DNA of 64,000 nucleotides, taken from positions 494,501-558,500 of the forward strand of contig JAODUO010000113.1 in NCBI GenBank assembly GCA_025642075.2, in the 5' to 3' direction. Below are positions 1 through 11,775 of this stretch, one piece after another; the stretch's first letter is position 1, and every line of letters starts with the position of its first letter. The stretch is from Ridgeia piscesae (taxonomy: Eukaryota; Annelida; Polychaeta; Sabellida; Siboglinidae). The notes beneath the pieces were generated by a model. It was not told the DNA's origin. It ran no database searches and was given only the letters and a program-made list of their open reading frames with translations. Both the position numbers and the translations under genes were made by a program.

Positions 1-663
1 TTATCAAGATATATTCTTATGTAGCATCAGTGAATTATAACACGTCGTTTTGCGTCGATCGGAGTCGCCAGGGCACACAAATGAGAAATTAGCATGCTAA
101 AAAGGCATTGTTTATTGAGTTGTGGTCATAAAAATAACACGGGTAGGTTGTTTTTTAATGTGTAATGTTCACGCTTTGACGTAAGCATATTTGACTGCGC
201 TATTATCAGTTAGTGATAAATGCGCTAACGCCCATGTCATGTTTTAATAAACGTATCTCCTAATGTAATGGCCCACCAGGTCGTTTGATGAGTTGCAAAG
301 GTGACAGAAATGATTAAATTATATTCTAATGGCCTCTACATGTAATGTTCTATTAAAATCTAGTCAGTTCATTATCCATGTTTACGACTTTCTCGTTGCT
401 GTCAGTTGTGGCCACATCTAGGGTTCTCGGGTAGGTTGGGTTAGCTGGACGTCTCTCCAGGTGCACCTGTCGTGGGCAAATGATGCTTCTGCCTTGTGTT
501 AGATTTTCTTCATGTTCATTTCAGAAACTGAGATGCCGGCAAGACACTAATTACTAATTTAAGAATTATGTGCGTTTTATATTGTTACATATTTCTAAAC
601 AAACAAAACAGAACTAAGGAGTGTTCATAGTTTTTCATTTATTACTTGATGTAGTGTTCTTCA

Positions 664-703
664 GATAAATATATATATGATCTTGAAGGTTAATATATAT
701 AAT

Positions 704-742
<39 letters not shown>

Positions 743-766
743 TGTGTGTGTGTATATATATATATA

Positions 767-819
<53 letters not shown>

Positions 820-830
820 TGAAGATACTA
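664..830. repeat. Compound (AT)n/(GT)n microsatellite
   Basis: Alternating TA runs are interrupted twice by short GT runs. This gives spurious Tyr/Ile-rich reading frames on both strands. A second, shorter TA run lies near 1133-1167. Confidence 0.9.
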
Positions 831-1132
831 TCCACAAAGGCTTGTTTAGTTTTTTCCATGATAATATTCAGTCGATGTACCCACAGGAGAATATGCAAAT
901 AGTATACAGGGTATCCAGTTTCAAAACAACTTTTATTGGCAATATCATCAAAGTGGGCCATGTTGACCGCAAAACCCTCTCATGTTTAAGCATGCCACCA
1001 TTTTCCACGTTCATGTTACTCTCACTTTGTAAGTATTTCAGTACTACAGCCCTAAGATATTGTGATCACTGAGTACTGCATTCCCAGTCACTTGACATGA
1101 AAATCTACTGCTATTCAAGATGTTATCATCAT

Positions 1133-1167
<35 letters not shown>

Positions 1168-2689
1168 TCTGAAAATTTTATATTCAATAACTAATGTAGT
1201 TAGGATATCTTTTAATTTCAGAATCGTAAACCTGACAAATACATCATTCACAATTTGCATAATGACCGAATATACTGCCGCTAATGTCATCCGCCATTAC
1301 TGCGGTCAAATAGTTTTGCAATCAACTGATTGCAAAATTCAACAGGGCCATAATCCATGATTAGCACTGTTCTACTGTTAAGGAAGGCATCAGACTTAAG
1401 GCTATATAGAATACGTGCCTCCACATAGCGGATGATTGTACGTTAAGATCAATTTGAATAGCAAGCCACAATAGGGGCTTATGACATTCAAGTGTCACAG
1501 ACCATGTGGCCGCAAAAGGGGCCTGTCGTAATGAAATGGTTAAGTATTTCCAATCTTCCTTAGGGTCGGTAATGCTGATAATCCTACACTTTTATCCCTA
1601 ATTAGGGACCGCATTGTGAAATGTTTCGGTATGCACCAACTCAACCTGAGCCATGGCCAACACATTCGAGCGCCGCAGCCGTGGGAAAATCAGAAATCAT
1701 TTCACCGATTCCGTAAGCCTCATGTGTTGAGAATTCGCGCAGATTAAATTGCGTAAGTAAATCAGTGGACGCGTCGTTTGTCTGCCGTCGCATGGCATTC
1801 ACAAGTGCATGTTACTGACAGATTTGTTCTGCAGTTCTGTAATGGAACATGTCGCTTGTCAGAGAGAAAGACGACGTTTATCTCCAGACGGATTGGTCGC
1901 TAAAAGCCAAAGGATAATGCGCTCGGTCCGGAGGTGTAATAGGTTTTTTTGCCGGGACCAGCGATTAATTGATGTGGAAGTTGTGGTGTTCGATCACTGC
2001 TGAAACAAAGCATTCGATAAACCAGAGGAGGCTGTTTCATTAATAACACTGACGTATGTGTTACTCATTCTGGGGTTTTGTTCAGTGGTATGTATGGAGT
2101 GAATGTTTATTTCCGTAATATCCATTTGTAGGTACGTTTTTAAAAAGTATAATTATTCATTTATTGTAGAGAAGGAAACAGTTGTAATGCACTTATTAAT
2201 TAAGCACCATGCAACTGAGTCATGTATGTGCTATTGACATATTAATAATATGAACAATAGAAAACCGAAAAAGGATAAAAGGTGTTTGTATTCAGGATTC
2301 AAAATACGTGTAGATAATTTTTATAATATATAGTGTTGCTAGTGGATCTAAGTTTGTGTAATTAATTAATACACTGATCCTTATAATATAGTACAACGAT
2401 ATAATCACTTCAACACTTAAATTGAATTACAGTAGTAATGTAATTAAAGTAATTCTCATTAATAAATGTAATTTCTATAAGTGTAATTTATGTTTACTTT
2501 TTAAAGTTAATATTGTTACTGACATGTTACAGAGTGTTACGAAGGTTAATATTATGGATGTGTTTAGCTACTGCTTTTTTTGTGTTTTGTTAAAATATTT
2601 GAACCTTACAGTATTGTACCTTTTTAAAACAACCACCTTCCAATTAAGATTACGGTAGGCGACTCTAAGATGATTTCCAGAGTAGAAAA

Positions 2690-2940
2690 ATATTGGAAAT
2701 GAGTCTTCCCCATTCAAGTCACAAGGCATGACCATACGGTGACCTTAAACGTATGTTCTATAGAGCAATCTTAATAGTCCTTAGGGTGACCTTAATAGTG
2801 AGGTCCTTATGATGACCTTAATAGTGAGTTCCTTATGGCAACATTAATAAGGAGGTCCTTTGGGCGACCTTAATACTGAAATACTTATAGCGACCTTAAT
2901 AGTGAGGTTCTTATGATGACCTTAGTAGCAAGGTGCCAGT
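2690..2940. repeat. Degenerate tandem repeat (GACCTTAATAGTGAGG-like)
   Basis: About six imperfect copies, each near 35-40 bp, contain the core GACCTTAATAGTGAGG followed by TCCTTATG. The same vocabulary (gaccttaa, gaggttc) recurs in the MITE-like element at 12969-13204, so this may be a decayed, locally expanded piece of that family. Confidence 0.6.
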
Positions 2941-3654
2941 TAAATATCTTTCATTTACCAATACTATATCCTTTATTATGTAACTAATAAAACAGTTGTT
3001 ATGCCTACGTTATATTTAATTTAAACAGAGAATGGACTGTATAATTCTTTTTATTGAAATACACCAGACTCGTCATTATAATCTTTCAATTTATTGTGTA
3101 ATTAGTTAATTTTATTTTTTAAATCTGTATTAATACAGTAACATTGTTTTGTATTTGTATGTTCTGGTCAGACATACTTTTTGAATGTGAACATCGAGGG
3201 GAGAGTTACACGTGTAAATAGAGGATTCAGTGTTATAATGTACTGAGTAGACTGTACTTGAGTTGTTGACGTCACAACGCCAACAAAGAGTTTATGTTTT
3301 TGAATGCAGTGAACCGTCTGAGTCCGAATAAAAACAGCATTCACTGTCTGTATATTCTGAGTCGTCAATGAGCACTGTCATCTGTCACCGATGGGCTCTT
3401 CTGTCATTCTGGCGGTGGGTGACAGCTATTTACTCTGAGGTGCCAGTGTGTCTTCTCTCTCTCAGGGTCATCCGTCTCTGTCCCCGTGTCCAGGTGTCCA
3501 GTGCAGGCGGCTAGTGTCATTATGTGCAGTGACTGTCTCGCACTAAAAGTATCCCTTTCACTCAACATCAGATCGATTGATTCTGTGGCTGCGGTCGTAT
3601 CAGACCCAAGGATCACTTTTGTTTACCAATATACACAGGGAATGATCTGTACTG

Positions 3655-3785
3655 TGCATACGTGCGTGCGTGCGTGGGTGCATGCGTGCGTGCATGCATG
3701 CATGCGTGCGTGTGTGTGTGTTAGCGTGTCTGTATATGTGTGTACGTATATATGAGTGAGTGTGTGCATGCATGCCTGCGTGCAA
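3655..3785. repeat. TG/TGCG-rich microsatellite
   Basis: A run of TGCG, TGCA and TGTG units with TATA interruptions. Both strands read as Cys/Ala/His-rich frames that have no coding meaning. Confidence 0.8.
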
Positions 3786-3835
3786 GAGTGAGAGTGGTTG
3801 AATGGTTAGGGTGCAGAATTGTCATTTGGGGAACT

Positions 3836-4168
3836 AAAAAAGGTAAGTTTTTATATAGCACAGTAGCCAGTCCTTAGGACTGCTCAAAGCACTTTTACAC
3901 TTTACTTCCCTGGCAGACCTATTCAATCAAACACCCTCTCAACTTCTCTGGGAAGCATCCAACCACATGCTATAACTAATGTGCGAAAGGCTGCTCGTAC
4001 ACATATCCACCGCTGTCTATAGCCAGATACTCATTTATACAGCTGAGTGAACTGGAGATGTAGAGTGGAAAAACTTGCCCAAGGTTTTAACACCGCAGCA
4101 CAGGATTCGATCCCGGGTTCTCTTAGTCGGGAGTCCGAAGCTCTACCCCTGAGCCATTGCGCTCTACA
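3836..4168 (-). mobile_element. tRNA-derived SINE, copy 1
   Basis: Read on the minus strand, the element starts near 4168 with a box A-like segment (agcgcaatggctcaggggta). A box B (GGGATCGAATCC) follows around 4100-4113, so the head is derived from a tRNA gene. The body then has a CTTGGGCAAGTTTTTCCACT segment and a GTTCACTCAGCTG segment, and it ends near 3836 in gctatataaaaacttacc. The copy at 12207-12490 on the plus strand shares the head, body and much of the tail. This is a SINE and not a functional tRNA, because the acceptor stem and anticodon arm do not pair properly. Confidence 0.8.
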
Positions 4169-4302
4169 ACTAGGGTTTGATCTGGGCAATGGTTCCATAT
4201 TGGATTAGTTGTTGTGCAATTTAGTGTCTTTTGGAAGATCCCCAAAAGGCTGATCACCCCTTTTTTGTGACTATGCCCGTGGAAGAAAAAGATCATATAC
4301 AG

Positions 4303-4402
4303 GGAGATGGAAGGGAGATGGAAGGGAGATGGAAGGGAGATGGGAGGGAGATGGGAGGGAGATGGAAGGGAGATGGAAGGGAGATGGAAGGGAGATGGAA
4401 AA
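4303..4402. repeat. 11-bp tandem repeat (GGGAGATGGAA)
   Basis: Nine or so copies of GGGAGATGGAA, some with GGGAGATGGGA. The purine-rich strand gives a spurious Glu/Gly/Arg frame. Confidence 0.9.
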
Positions 4403-6202
4403 ACCCAGTCATGGACTCTCATTTCTCAAGCACACAAGACAGCCGCTTGACTGATGGTCATTAATTGAAGATATAGAAACATTATTATCTGAATATGATT
4501 TTGCATATAGTTTAAACTCAGAATTATAGCTTTGATTTTATTTATTAACCTTCATCATCCGTATTCTGTAAGAGCAACATTCTAAGACTGGTTGGAACGT
4601 GTGATTTTTGTCCAATTTCTCGGCTCACCCGATCACCCCAGTGCCATATTTACTTGGAATTTGGCCTATTTGTAGGTGCTTTTATTGGGGTGGATTCTAG
4701 TATGTCCTGTGTCATTTAGCACTTAATTGCAGGCAGCAGGTTCTCAGATTTAATCAGACTGGGAGATGCGAGAGAGGGGAGACATAGGACGTCTTTACAG
4801 GTGTCTCAAAGTTTTATTCTGATTTACTGTGCAGCGCCTCTGTCACGTGACAGATGAAAGTCACTCACGAAAGTCGGCCTTTGTTCTGTCTGTCATGTTG
4901 CAATAACCCGTCGTGTGGCGTGACCTCACACACATGATATCAGGATATCACACACGTGATATCATGTGTCGTGTGGATATTTAGAATTGGGTGAAATGGA
5001 CCTGTGTTTTCTAACTGACTTATCTTCAATGTTTGGTATAGAATTTATTAGTTAAGTAAACTTAAATTCAGGTATGTATATAAATGATACGACAATGTAA
5101 TTGCCCAGTATTATGTCTACGATTGAAACATTGATGATAATTAAATAAGTATAATAAGTTTTTCTTAATACAGTGTAAATATAATTATTTGAATAACTGT
5201 AACTAATTAAATAAAACAGATATACAAAAATAACTAATCAGCCAAGTCCACACTATCACGTGTACCAGGACTGTTAGAAAAAGAGTAATTAATTAAACAT
5301 ATATAAATATATGACTAATCAGTTAAGTAATAAATACGACGGTATCTATCATATGTCCACCAATAAAGATGACGCGTGATCAGTCACGTAATCACTTTTA
5401 CTGTGATTGAATGCGTAATCCGTTTCAACGCAGTGAAGAGATAATTAGTACAGGGAGCTCGTACTGGGGATAAGTTCCATCAGTGATCAGGTGCGATTAC
5501 TACAGTGTTGACAAGGTCACAATGACCCCGGTGACACGTATCTACCTCTACTCACATCGCCTGTCATCAGATCAGCGTGTCGGTTCAGTGATGTACAAGT
5601 TGTGCTCGTATATTAGGCGAGATATACCGGCGTGTGCACTGTGCATGTGTACTCGCGTGCCGTGCGAGTCATTGTTTAGACCTAAGTGATCCCACAAATC
5701 AGAACTACGTGTTGTCGTTGTAAGTAGCTGTCAGACTGATTAGTTACTGTGTTTGTTACTGTCGCGTTACCAACTGTTGGTTTGATTTACCGTATTGTGT
5801 TAATTTAGTCAATAAATGGGGTAGATAAATTCAGATGTGGGGTCAAATACATTGAAAAGTATTTAAATGCAAATGTATTCAACATTTCAGATGCAAACAC
5901 GTTTAGCGTATACTTTTTAAACACTTTTCTAATCCTCAGGTGAAACAAAAATAAATTAATTACACAACATAAATGAGATAACTGTTGTATTTTAAAAAAA
6001 TGGATAAGTATTTGAATGTTCAAATACTTTTAAAATGCATTTAAATGCAAATATTTTGGCTCAAACTGTTCAAGTGCAGATACTGTTTCAGTTGCATTTA
6101 AATGCATTTACATTTTACCTCAAATATAGTATTGCAATGTCAGATGTTTTGAACCTTCCCAGGCCCTTTAGAATTGACCTGAGAAATGTAACAAAAACTG
6201 AG

Positions 6203-8762
6203 CACTGGTCGATGGTAGCTGTGTACTGTTGATGTCACCTGGTCGATGGTAGCTGTGTACTGTTGATGTCACCTGGTTGATGGTAGCTGTGTACTGTTGA
6301 TATCACCTGGTCGATGGTAGCTGTGTACTGTTGATATCACCTGGTCGATGGTAGCTGTGTACTGTTGATATCACCTGGTCGATGGTAGCTGTGTACTGTT
6401 GATATCACCTGGTCGATGGTAGCTGTGTACTGTTGATATCACCTGGTTGATGGTAGCTGTATACTGTTGATATCACCCTGTTGATGGTAGCTGTGTACTG
6501 TTGATGTCACCTGGTCGATGGTAGCTGTGTACTGTTGATGTCACCTTGTTGATGGTAGCTGTGTACTGTTGATGTCACCTTGTTGATGGTAGCTGTGTAC
6601 TGTTGATGTCACCTGGTCGATGGTAGCTGTGTACTGTTGATATCACCTGGTCGATGGTAGCTGTGTACTGTTGATATCACCTGGTGATGGTAGCTGTGTA
6701 CTGTTGATGTCACCTGGTCGATGGTAGCTGTGTACTGTTTATGTCACCTTGTTGATGGTAGCTGTGTACTGTTGATGTCACCTTGTTGATGGTAGCTGTG
6801 TACTGTTGATGTCACCTGGTTGATGGTAGCTGTGTACTGTTGATGTCACCTGGTCGATGGTAGCTGTGTACTGTTGATGTCACCTTGTTGAAGGAAGCTG
6901 TGTACTGTTGATGTCACCTTGTTGATGGTAGCTGTGTACTGTTGATGTCACCTTGTTGAAGGAAGCTGTGTACTGTTGATGTCACCTTGTTGAAGGAAGC
7001 TGTGTACTGTTGATGTCACCTTGTTGATGGTAGCTGTGTACTGTTGATGTCACCTTGTTGAAGGTAGCTGTGTACTGTTGATGCCACCTGGTCGATGGTA
7101 GCTGTGTACTGTTGATGTCACCTTGTTGAAGGAAGCTGTGTACTGTTGATGTCACCTTGTTGATGGTAGCTGTGTACTGTTGATGTCACATTGTTGAAGG
7201 AAGCTGTGTACTGTTGATGTCACCTTGTTGAAGGAAGCTGTGTACTGTTGATGTCACCTTGTTGATGGTAGCTGTGTACTGTTGGTGTCACCTGGTCGAT
7301 GGTAGCTGTGTACTGTTTATGTCACCTTGTTGATGGTAGCTGTGTACTGTTGATGTCACCTTGTTGATGGTAGCTGTGTACTGTTGATGTCACCTGGTTG
7401 ATGGTAGCTGTGTACTGTTGATGTCACCTGGTCGATGGTAGCTGTGTACTGTTTATGTCACCTTGTTGAAGGAAGCTGTGTACTGTTGATGTCACCTTGT
7501 TGATGGTAGCTGTGTACTGTTGATGTCACCTTGTTGATGGTAGCTGTGTACTGTTGATGTCACCTTGTTGATGGTAGCTGTGTACTGTTGATGTCACCTG
7601 TTGATGGTAGCTGTGTACTGTTGATGTCACCTTGTTGATGGTAGCTGTGTACTGTTGATGTCACCTTGTTGATGGTAGCTGTGTACTGTTGATGTCACCT
7701 GGTTGATGGTAGCTGTGTACTGTTGATGTCACCTGGTCGATGGTAGCTGTGTACTGTTGATGTCACCTTGTTGAAGGAAGCTGTGTACTGTTGATGTCAC
7801 CTTGTTGATGGTAGCTGTGTACTGTTGATGTCACCTTGTTGAAGGAAGCTGTGTACTGTTGATGTCACCTTGTTGATGGTAGCTGTGTACTGTTGATGTC
7901 ACATTGTTGAGGAAGCTGTGTACTGTTGATGTCACCTGGTCGATGGTAGCTGTGTACTGTTGATGTCACCTTGTTGAAGGTAGCTGTGTACTGTTGATGT
8001 CACCTTGTTGATGGTAGCTGTGTACTGTTGATATCACCTGGTCGATGGTAGCTGTGTACTGTTGATGTCACCTGGTTGATGGTAGCTGTGTACTGTTGAT
8101 GTCACCTTGTTGATGGTAGCTGTGTACTGTTGATGTCACCTTGTTGATGGTAGCTGTGTACTGTTGATGTCACCTTGTTGAAGGAAGCTGTGTACTGTTG
8201 ATGTCACCTTGTTGAAGGAAGCTGTGTACTGTTGATGTCACCTTGTTGATGGTAGCTGTGTACTGTTGATATCACCTGGTCGATGGTAGCTGTGTACTGT
8301 TGATGTCACCTGGTCGATGGTAGCTGTGTACTGTTGATGTCACCTGGTTGATGGTAGCTGTGTACTGTTGATGTCACCTTGTTGATGGTAGCTGTGTACT
8401 GTTGATGTCACCTTGTTGATGGTAGCTGTGTACTGTTGATGTCACCTGGTTGATGGTAGCTGTGTACTGTTGATGTCACCTGGTCGATGGTAGCTGTGTA
8501 CTGTTGATGTCACCTTGTTGAAGGTAGCTGTGTACTGTTGATGTCACCTGGTCGATGGTAGCTGTATACTGTTGATGTCACCTGGTTGATGGTAGCTGTG
8601 TACTGTTGATGTCACCTTGTTGATGGTAGCTGTGTACTGTTGATGTCACCTGGTTGATGGTAGCTGTGTACTGTTGATGTCACCTGATTGATGGTAGCTG
8701 TGTACTGTTGATGTCACCTGATTGATGGTAGCTGTGTACTGTTGATGTCACCTTGTTGATGG
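6203..8762. repeat. 34-bp minisatellite, about 75 copies
   Basis: The unit is 34 bp and contains GATGGTAGCTGTGTACTGTT followed by GATGTCACC and TGGTC or TTGTT. Copies differ at a few fixed positions (CTGGTCGATGG, CTTGTTGATGG, TTGAAGGAAG), so variants are mixed along the array. The last unit ends about 20 bp before the splice acceptor of the zinc-finger exon at 8783, so the array occupies the intron right up to the polypyrimidine tract. Confidence 0.95.
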
Positions 8763-8782
8763 TTTGTGTTTGTGTTGTTCAG

Positions 8783-8878
8783 AGGCGGAGGATGAGCAGA
8801 CAATCTGTACCTTCTTCAACTCCCCCGCCGGCTGTTTTAGGGGCGCCAACTGTCGCTTTGAACACATCCGCAACACTG
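8783..8878 (+). CDS. Exon: CCCH zinc finger
   Basis: The acceptor is tgttgttcag and the donor is CACTG|gtaagt. In frame, the exon reads AEDEQTICTFF followed by NSPAGCF, RGANCRFEH and IRNT. The four zinc ligands are C8, C17, C23 and H27 of the partial protein, with the canonical 8-5-3 spacing. The exon starts with two bases of a split codon and ends with one, so it is not an initial exon. An acceptor two bases later (after 8784) is also possible. Confidence 0.85.
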
Positions 8879-11687
8879 GTAAGTAACCATACACATGCAC
8901 ACATGCACACATGCACACATGCACACACGCAGTCGCATGCAGACATGCACATACACACACACATACTGTTTAAACAAACTATTTTTGTTTCACAATATTC
9001 ATTTGTTAAAAAATAAATACAAATTATGGACTAGAGTAAAGAATAAGTATTTAAAATAGGTGTTGTTTGGTTTATATTGTTATTAATGTCTTTTTAGTTT
9101 TATAGTGTTATATACTGTTTTGTTATATTACAAATAATGATGTTCTTGCCTTTTTTCGACAGTTCTATATATCTATAATTTAACAATTTGCCACATTATA
9201 ATGTCTTGCTACTGTTGTGAAACTAAAGTTTTATTCGTTGATTCATTCATTCACTCACTCACTTATTCATCCTAACTATGATGCATTGTTGATGTAGCTA
9301 ATTAGTGATCTTCTACAAATATGACACAAATCCACAGCTGTCGGACCTGCTTAATCATGTAATAGGTGACTTTGTAAAGTTAATATTTACTTTGATCACA
9401 GTTTGTCAAATTCGCTTGATGATCCCACGTGTCGCTTAAAGCAATAATAAATGTAATCTAGAGCGCTCCATCTAAATAGTCAAACCCGGGCTATTTATAG
9501 AATCTCACAAAACATACACATTTTTTTAGACAACTATTGTCTGTGACATCACCATGGAGACAATTAATGACATCATTATTCCCGTCAGATGCGGTGACCA
9601 ATCAGCGTCGGGCGGTCTACCTGCGTAATGACCTAGAGAGCATGCTGCCGCCCCCAAAACAGGACAGCTGGGTGGCCGTAGAACTGACCGCTGTGTCCAG
9701 TCCAAGTCACTTCTACGTCACCTTCCCCTTTGGAACGAGGCCAGTGGTCGAACTACTCCAGGACGAGACGGCCAGCGACGGTGGGTGGCGGACGAACTAA
9801 AATCACACACTGAAAAATAATTTGATTAACCCTTTTGTGTTGATGGGCCGCTGAGCCTGGTTTCTCAGGATTTAGGCACAATAGAAGTTACCTAATTCTT
9901 ATTATTACATTTTTTCAAGAAACCTCCCATTTTATGTCAGTTTCTGACACTTTGCCTTTGGTTTAATCAGTAAAAATGGGCAGTTGAGTTTTTATATAAT
10001 GGTCACTGTATTTGACCATTGGAACCATCAAAAGCACTTAACATCTCCCCTTCCCCTGTTTATGACAGATCTAACGCAAACTGAACACTGTGGAAGTATT
10101 CAGTCATGATGCAGCTACTGCACAAAGTCAATTTGTAAACACAGACCCAAGTACTAATTGTGACGAAATGAGTCATATGTCAACAAACAAACAAAAATTG
10201 AGTTAGTCACACCATTGGAAAGAAGATGTATTAATCTTTCCAATGGTGTAAATATTATGGAGATATCTCACACACAGCCAAAGTTATTGGACGCTGAACA
10301 TGCCTAGGGTAGAAAGTTTCAAACGGAGAAAAATGCATTTGAAGTTTGCGGTCACATAAGCACACAGTCGAGTACATTGTCATTTCCAAAATCGGCCGTT
10401 TTGCTTCTATTACTCCATTTGATGCATTCGAAATAAACTACCAAGGCATGTTCGCTGTCAAAGATATATCATGCTAACTGTTTACTGAAATTATTACAAC
10501 ATAATCCGAGTATTTAGCAATGTTTTGTGGCAGCGACCCGATCAATTCCACATTGTTTACGGCTAGCGAGAGCGCACTGCGCCTGCGCGCACTGCTCTAA
10601 GCCAATCAGGGCCCCGCTGTCAGCTCCTCACGGCGTCTAGTGACGTTTATTCACAGATAGGCCTCTCGCATTAAGCGCTGCTATTGGCTTACACTGACGT
10701 CAGTGGGGATTTCTACTACAAGAATCCGAAAGAGGGCGTCCAGGGCTTTCCTGTAGAACCAAATAAGTCCGCCATGCGTTGAGGGAAACCCCAAAGAATG
10801 CGACATGAACTAGTGCGATTTATCGGTTCTGTTTTACGAAATTCATGCGTGAAATGTTACGTAGTGTGTCTAAAAAGGCTATAAAATGTACTAAATAATA
10901 ATATAAATGAGAAATAAGTATTGCCAATTGACAAAAAAGATACCAAAGTATACTTTGGTGACAAAAAGTCAAAATCGTCGAAATTCATCGTTCCATGTTT
11001 ATGCGGTGTTTTCTCGAAATCAAGTTCGCTGACATACGACTCATTTCGTTAGAACACGTCACAATTACAGAGGTTTGAACAGTTATTGTTGGGTGAACTA
11101 AAATTTAAAAAATAATTCCATCAAATAACATTTTTTTCAATAAAACTTCCATTTTATAAATTTTCTATGATGCTTAATGCAAAATCATCCAATTAGCATT
11201 TCTTTTTTGAATACCTGGTTACCAAGGTTACTATCACTGCGATATGTGTTCTTTTTATATAGACGTAATACACTGTAAATATGGTCCATATAGATGAGTA
11301 GTTTTTAAGGCATGACATAAAGTTTTTGTAATCCATTTGCAAACCGGAAGATCCCCATTAATTAAGTAATATTGCTTTTTGATGCTAATTTGATGCCCCT
11401 CTGGCACGAGGTGACTCACCTGCTACTGTAATGGAGCAGTGTCAGACTAGCACACAACTCATACCCTCCAGCTGGCAGGTTTTCTAAACACCAGGCTCTC
11501 GTAAAAACAACTATTGTCATTGGCAGGCTTTAAAGGCCAAGCTATCCTTGTTTCATGACAAATTTTTTGGAGTCTAGATCTCCACGTAATGCCATTTTGA
11601 GTAGGTAGATAGATGGGGGAATAGAGAGGGATGAAAGGGGAGAGAGGAGGGGAGGGCAGCGCAAGAGAGGGGGAAAGGCAGGGGAGG

Positions 11688-11775
<88 letters not shown>

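Larger units (their letters stand above)
1..6190. other. Non-coding 5' region, no gene recognised
   Basis: I found no reading frame with convincing protein-like sequence plus splice sites in this stretch on either strand. It is AT-rich and holds the microsatellites, the SINE copy and the short tandem repeats listed separately. If the Tudor gene downstream has more 5' exons, they either lie left of the window or are too short or diverged for me to see here. Confidence 0.6.

Noticed and set aside
3836..4168. A functional tRNA gene
   Set aside because: A and B boxes exist, but the stems do not form a complete cloverleaf and the sequence continues as a repeated SINE body.
6203..8762. CRISPR-like regular repeats
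   Set aside because: Units are directly adjacent with no unique spacers, in a eukaryotic intron. It is a minisatellite.
9530..9588. Extension of the second Tudor-gene exon to an acceptor at 9529
   Set aside because: It would break the reading phase from the zinc-finger exon. The acceptor at 9588 fits the phase and has a pyrimidine tract.
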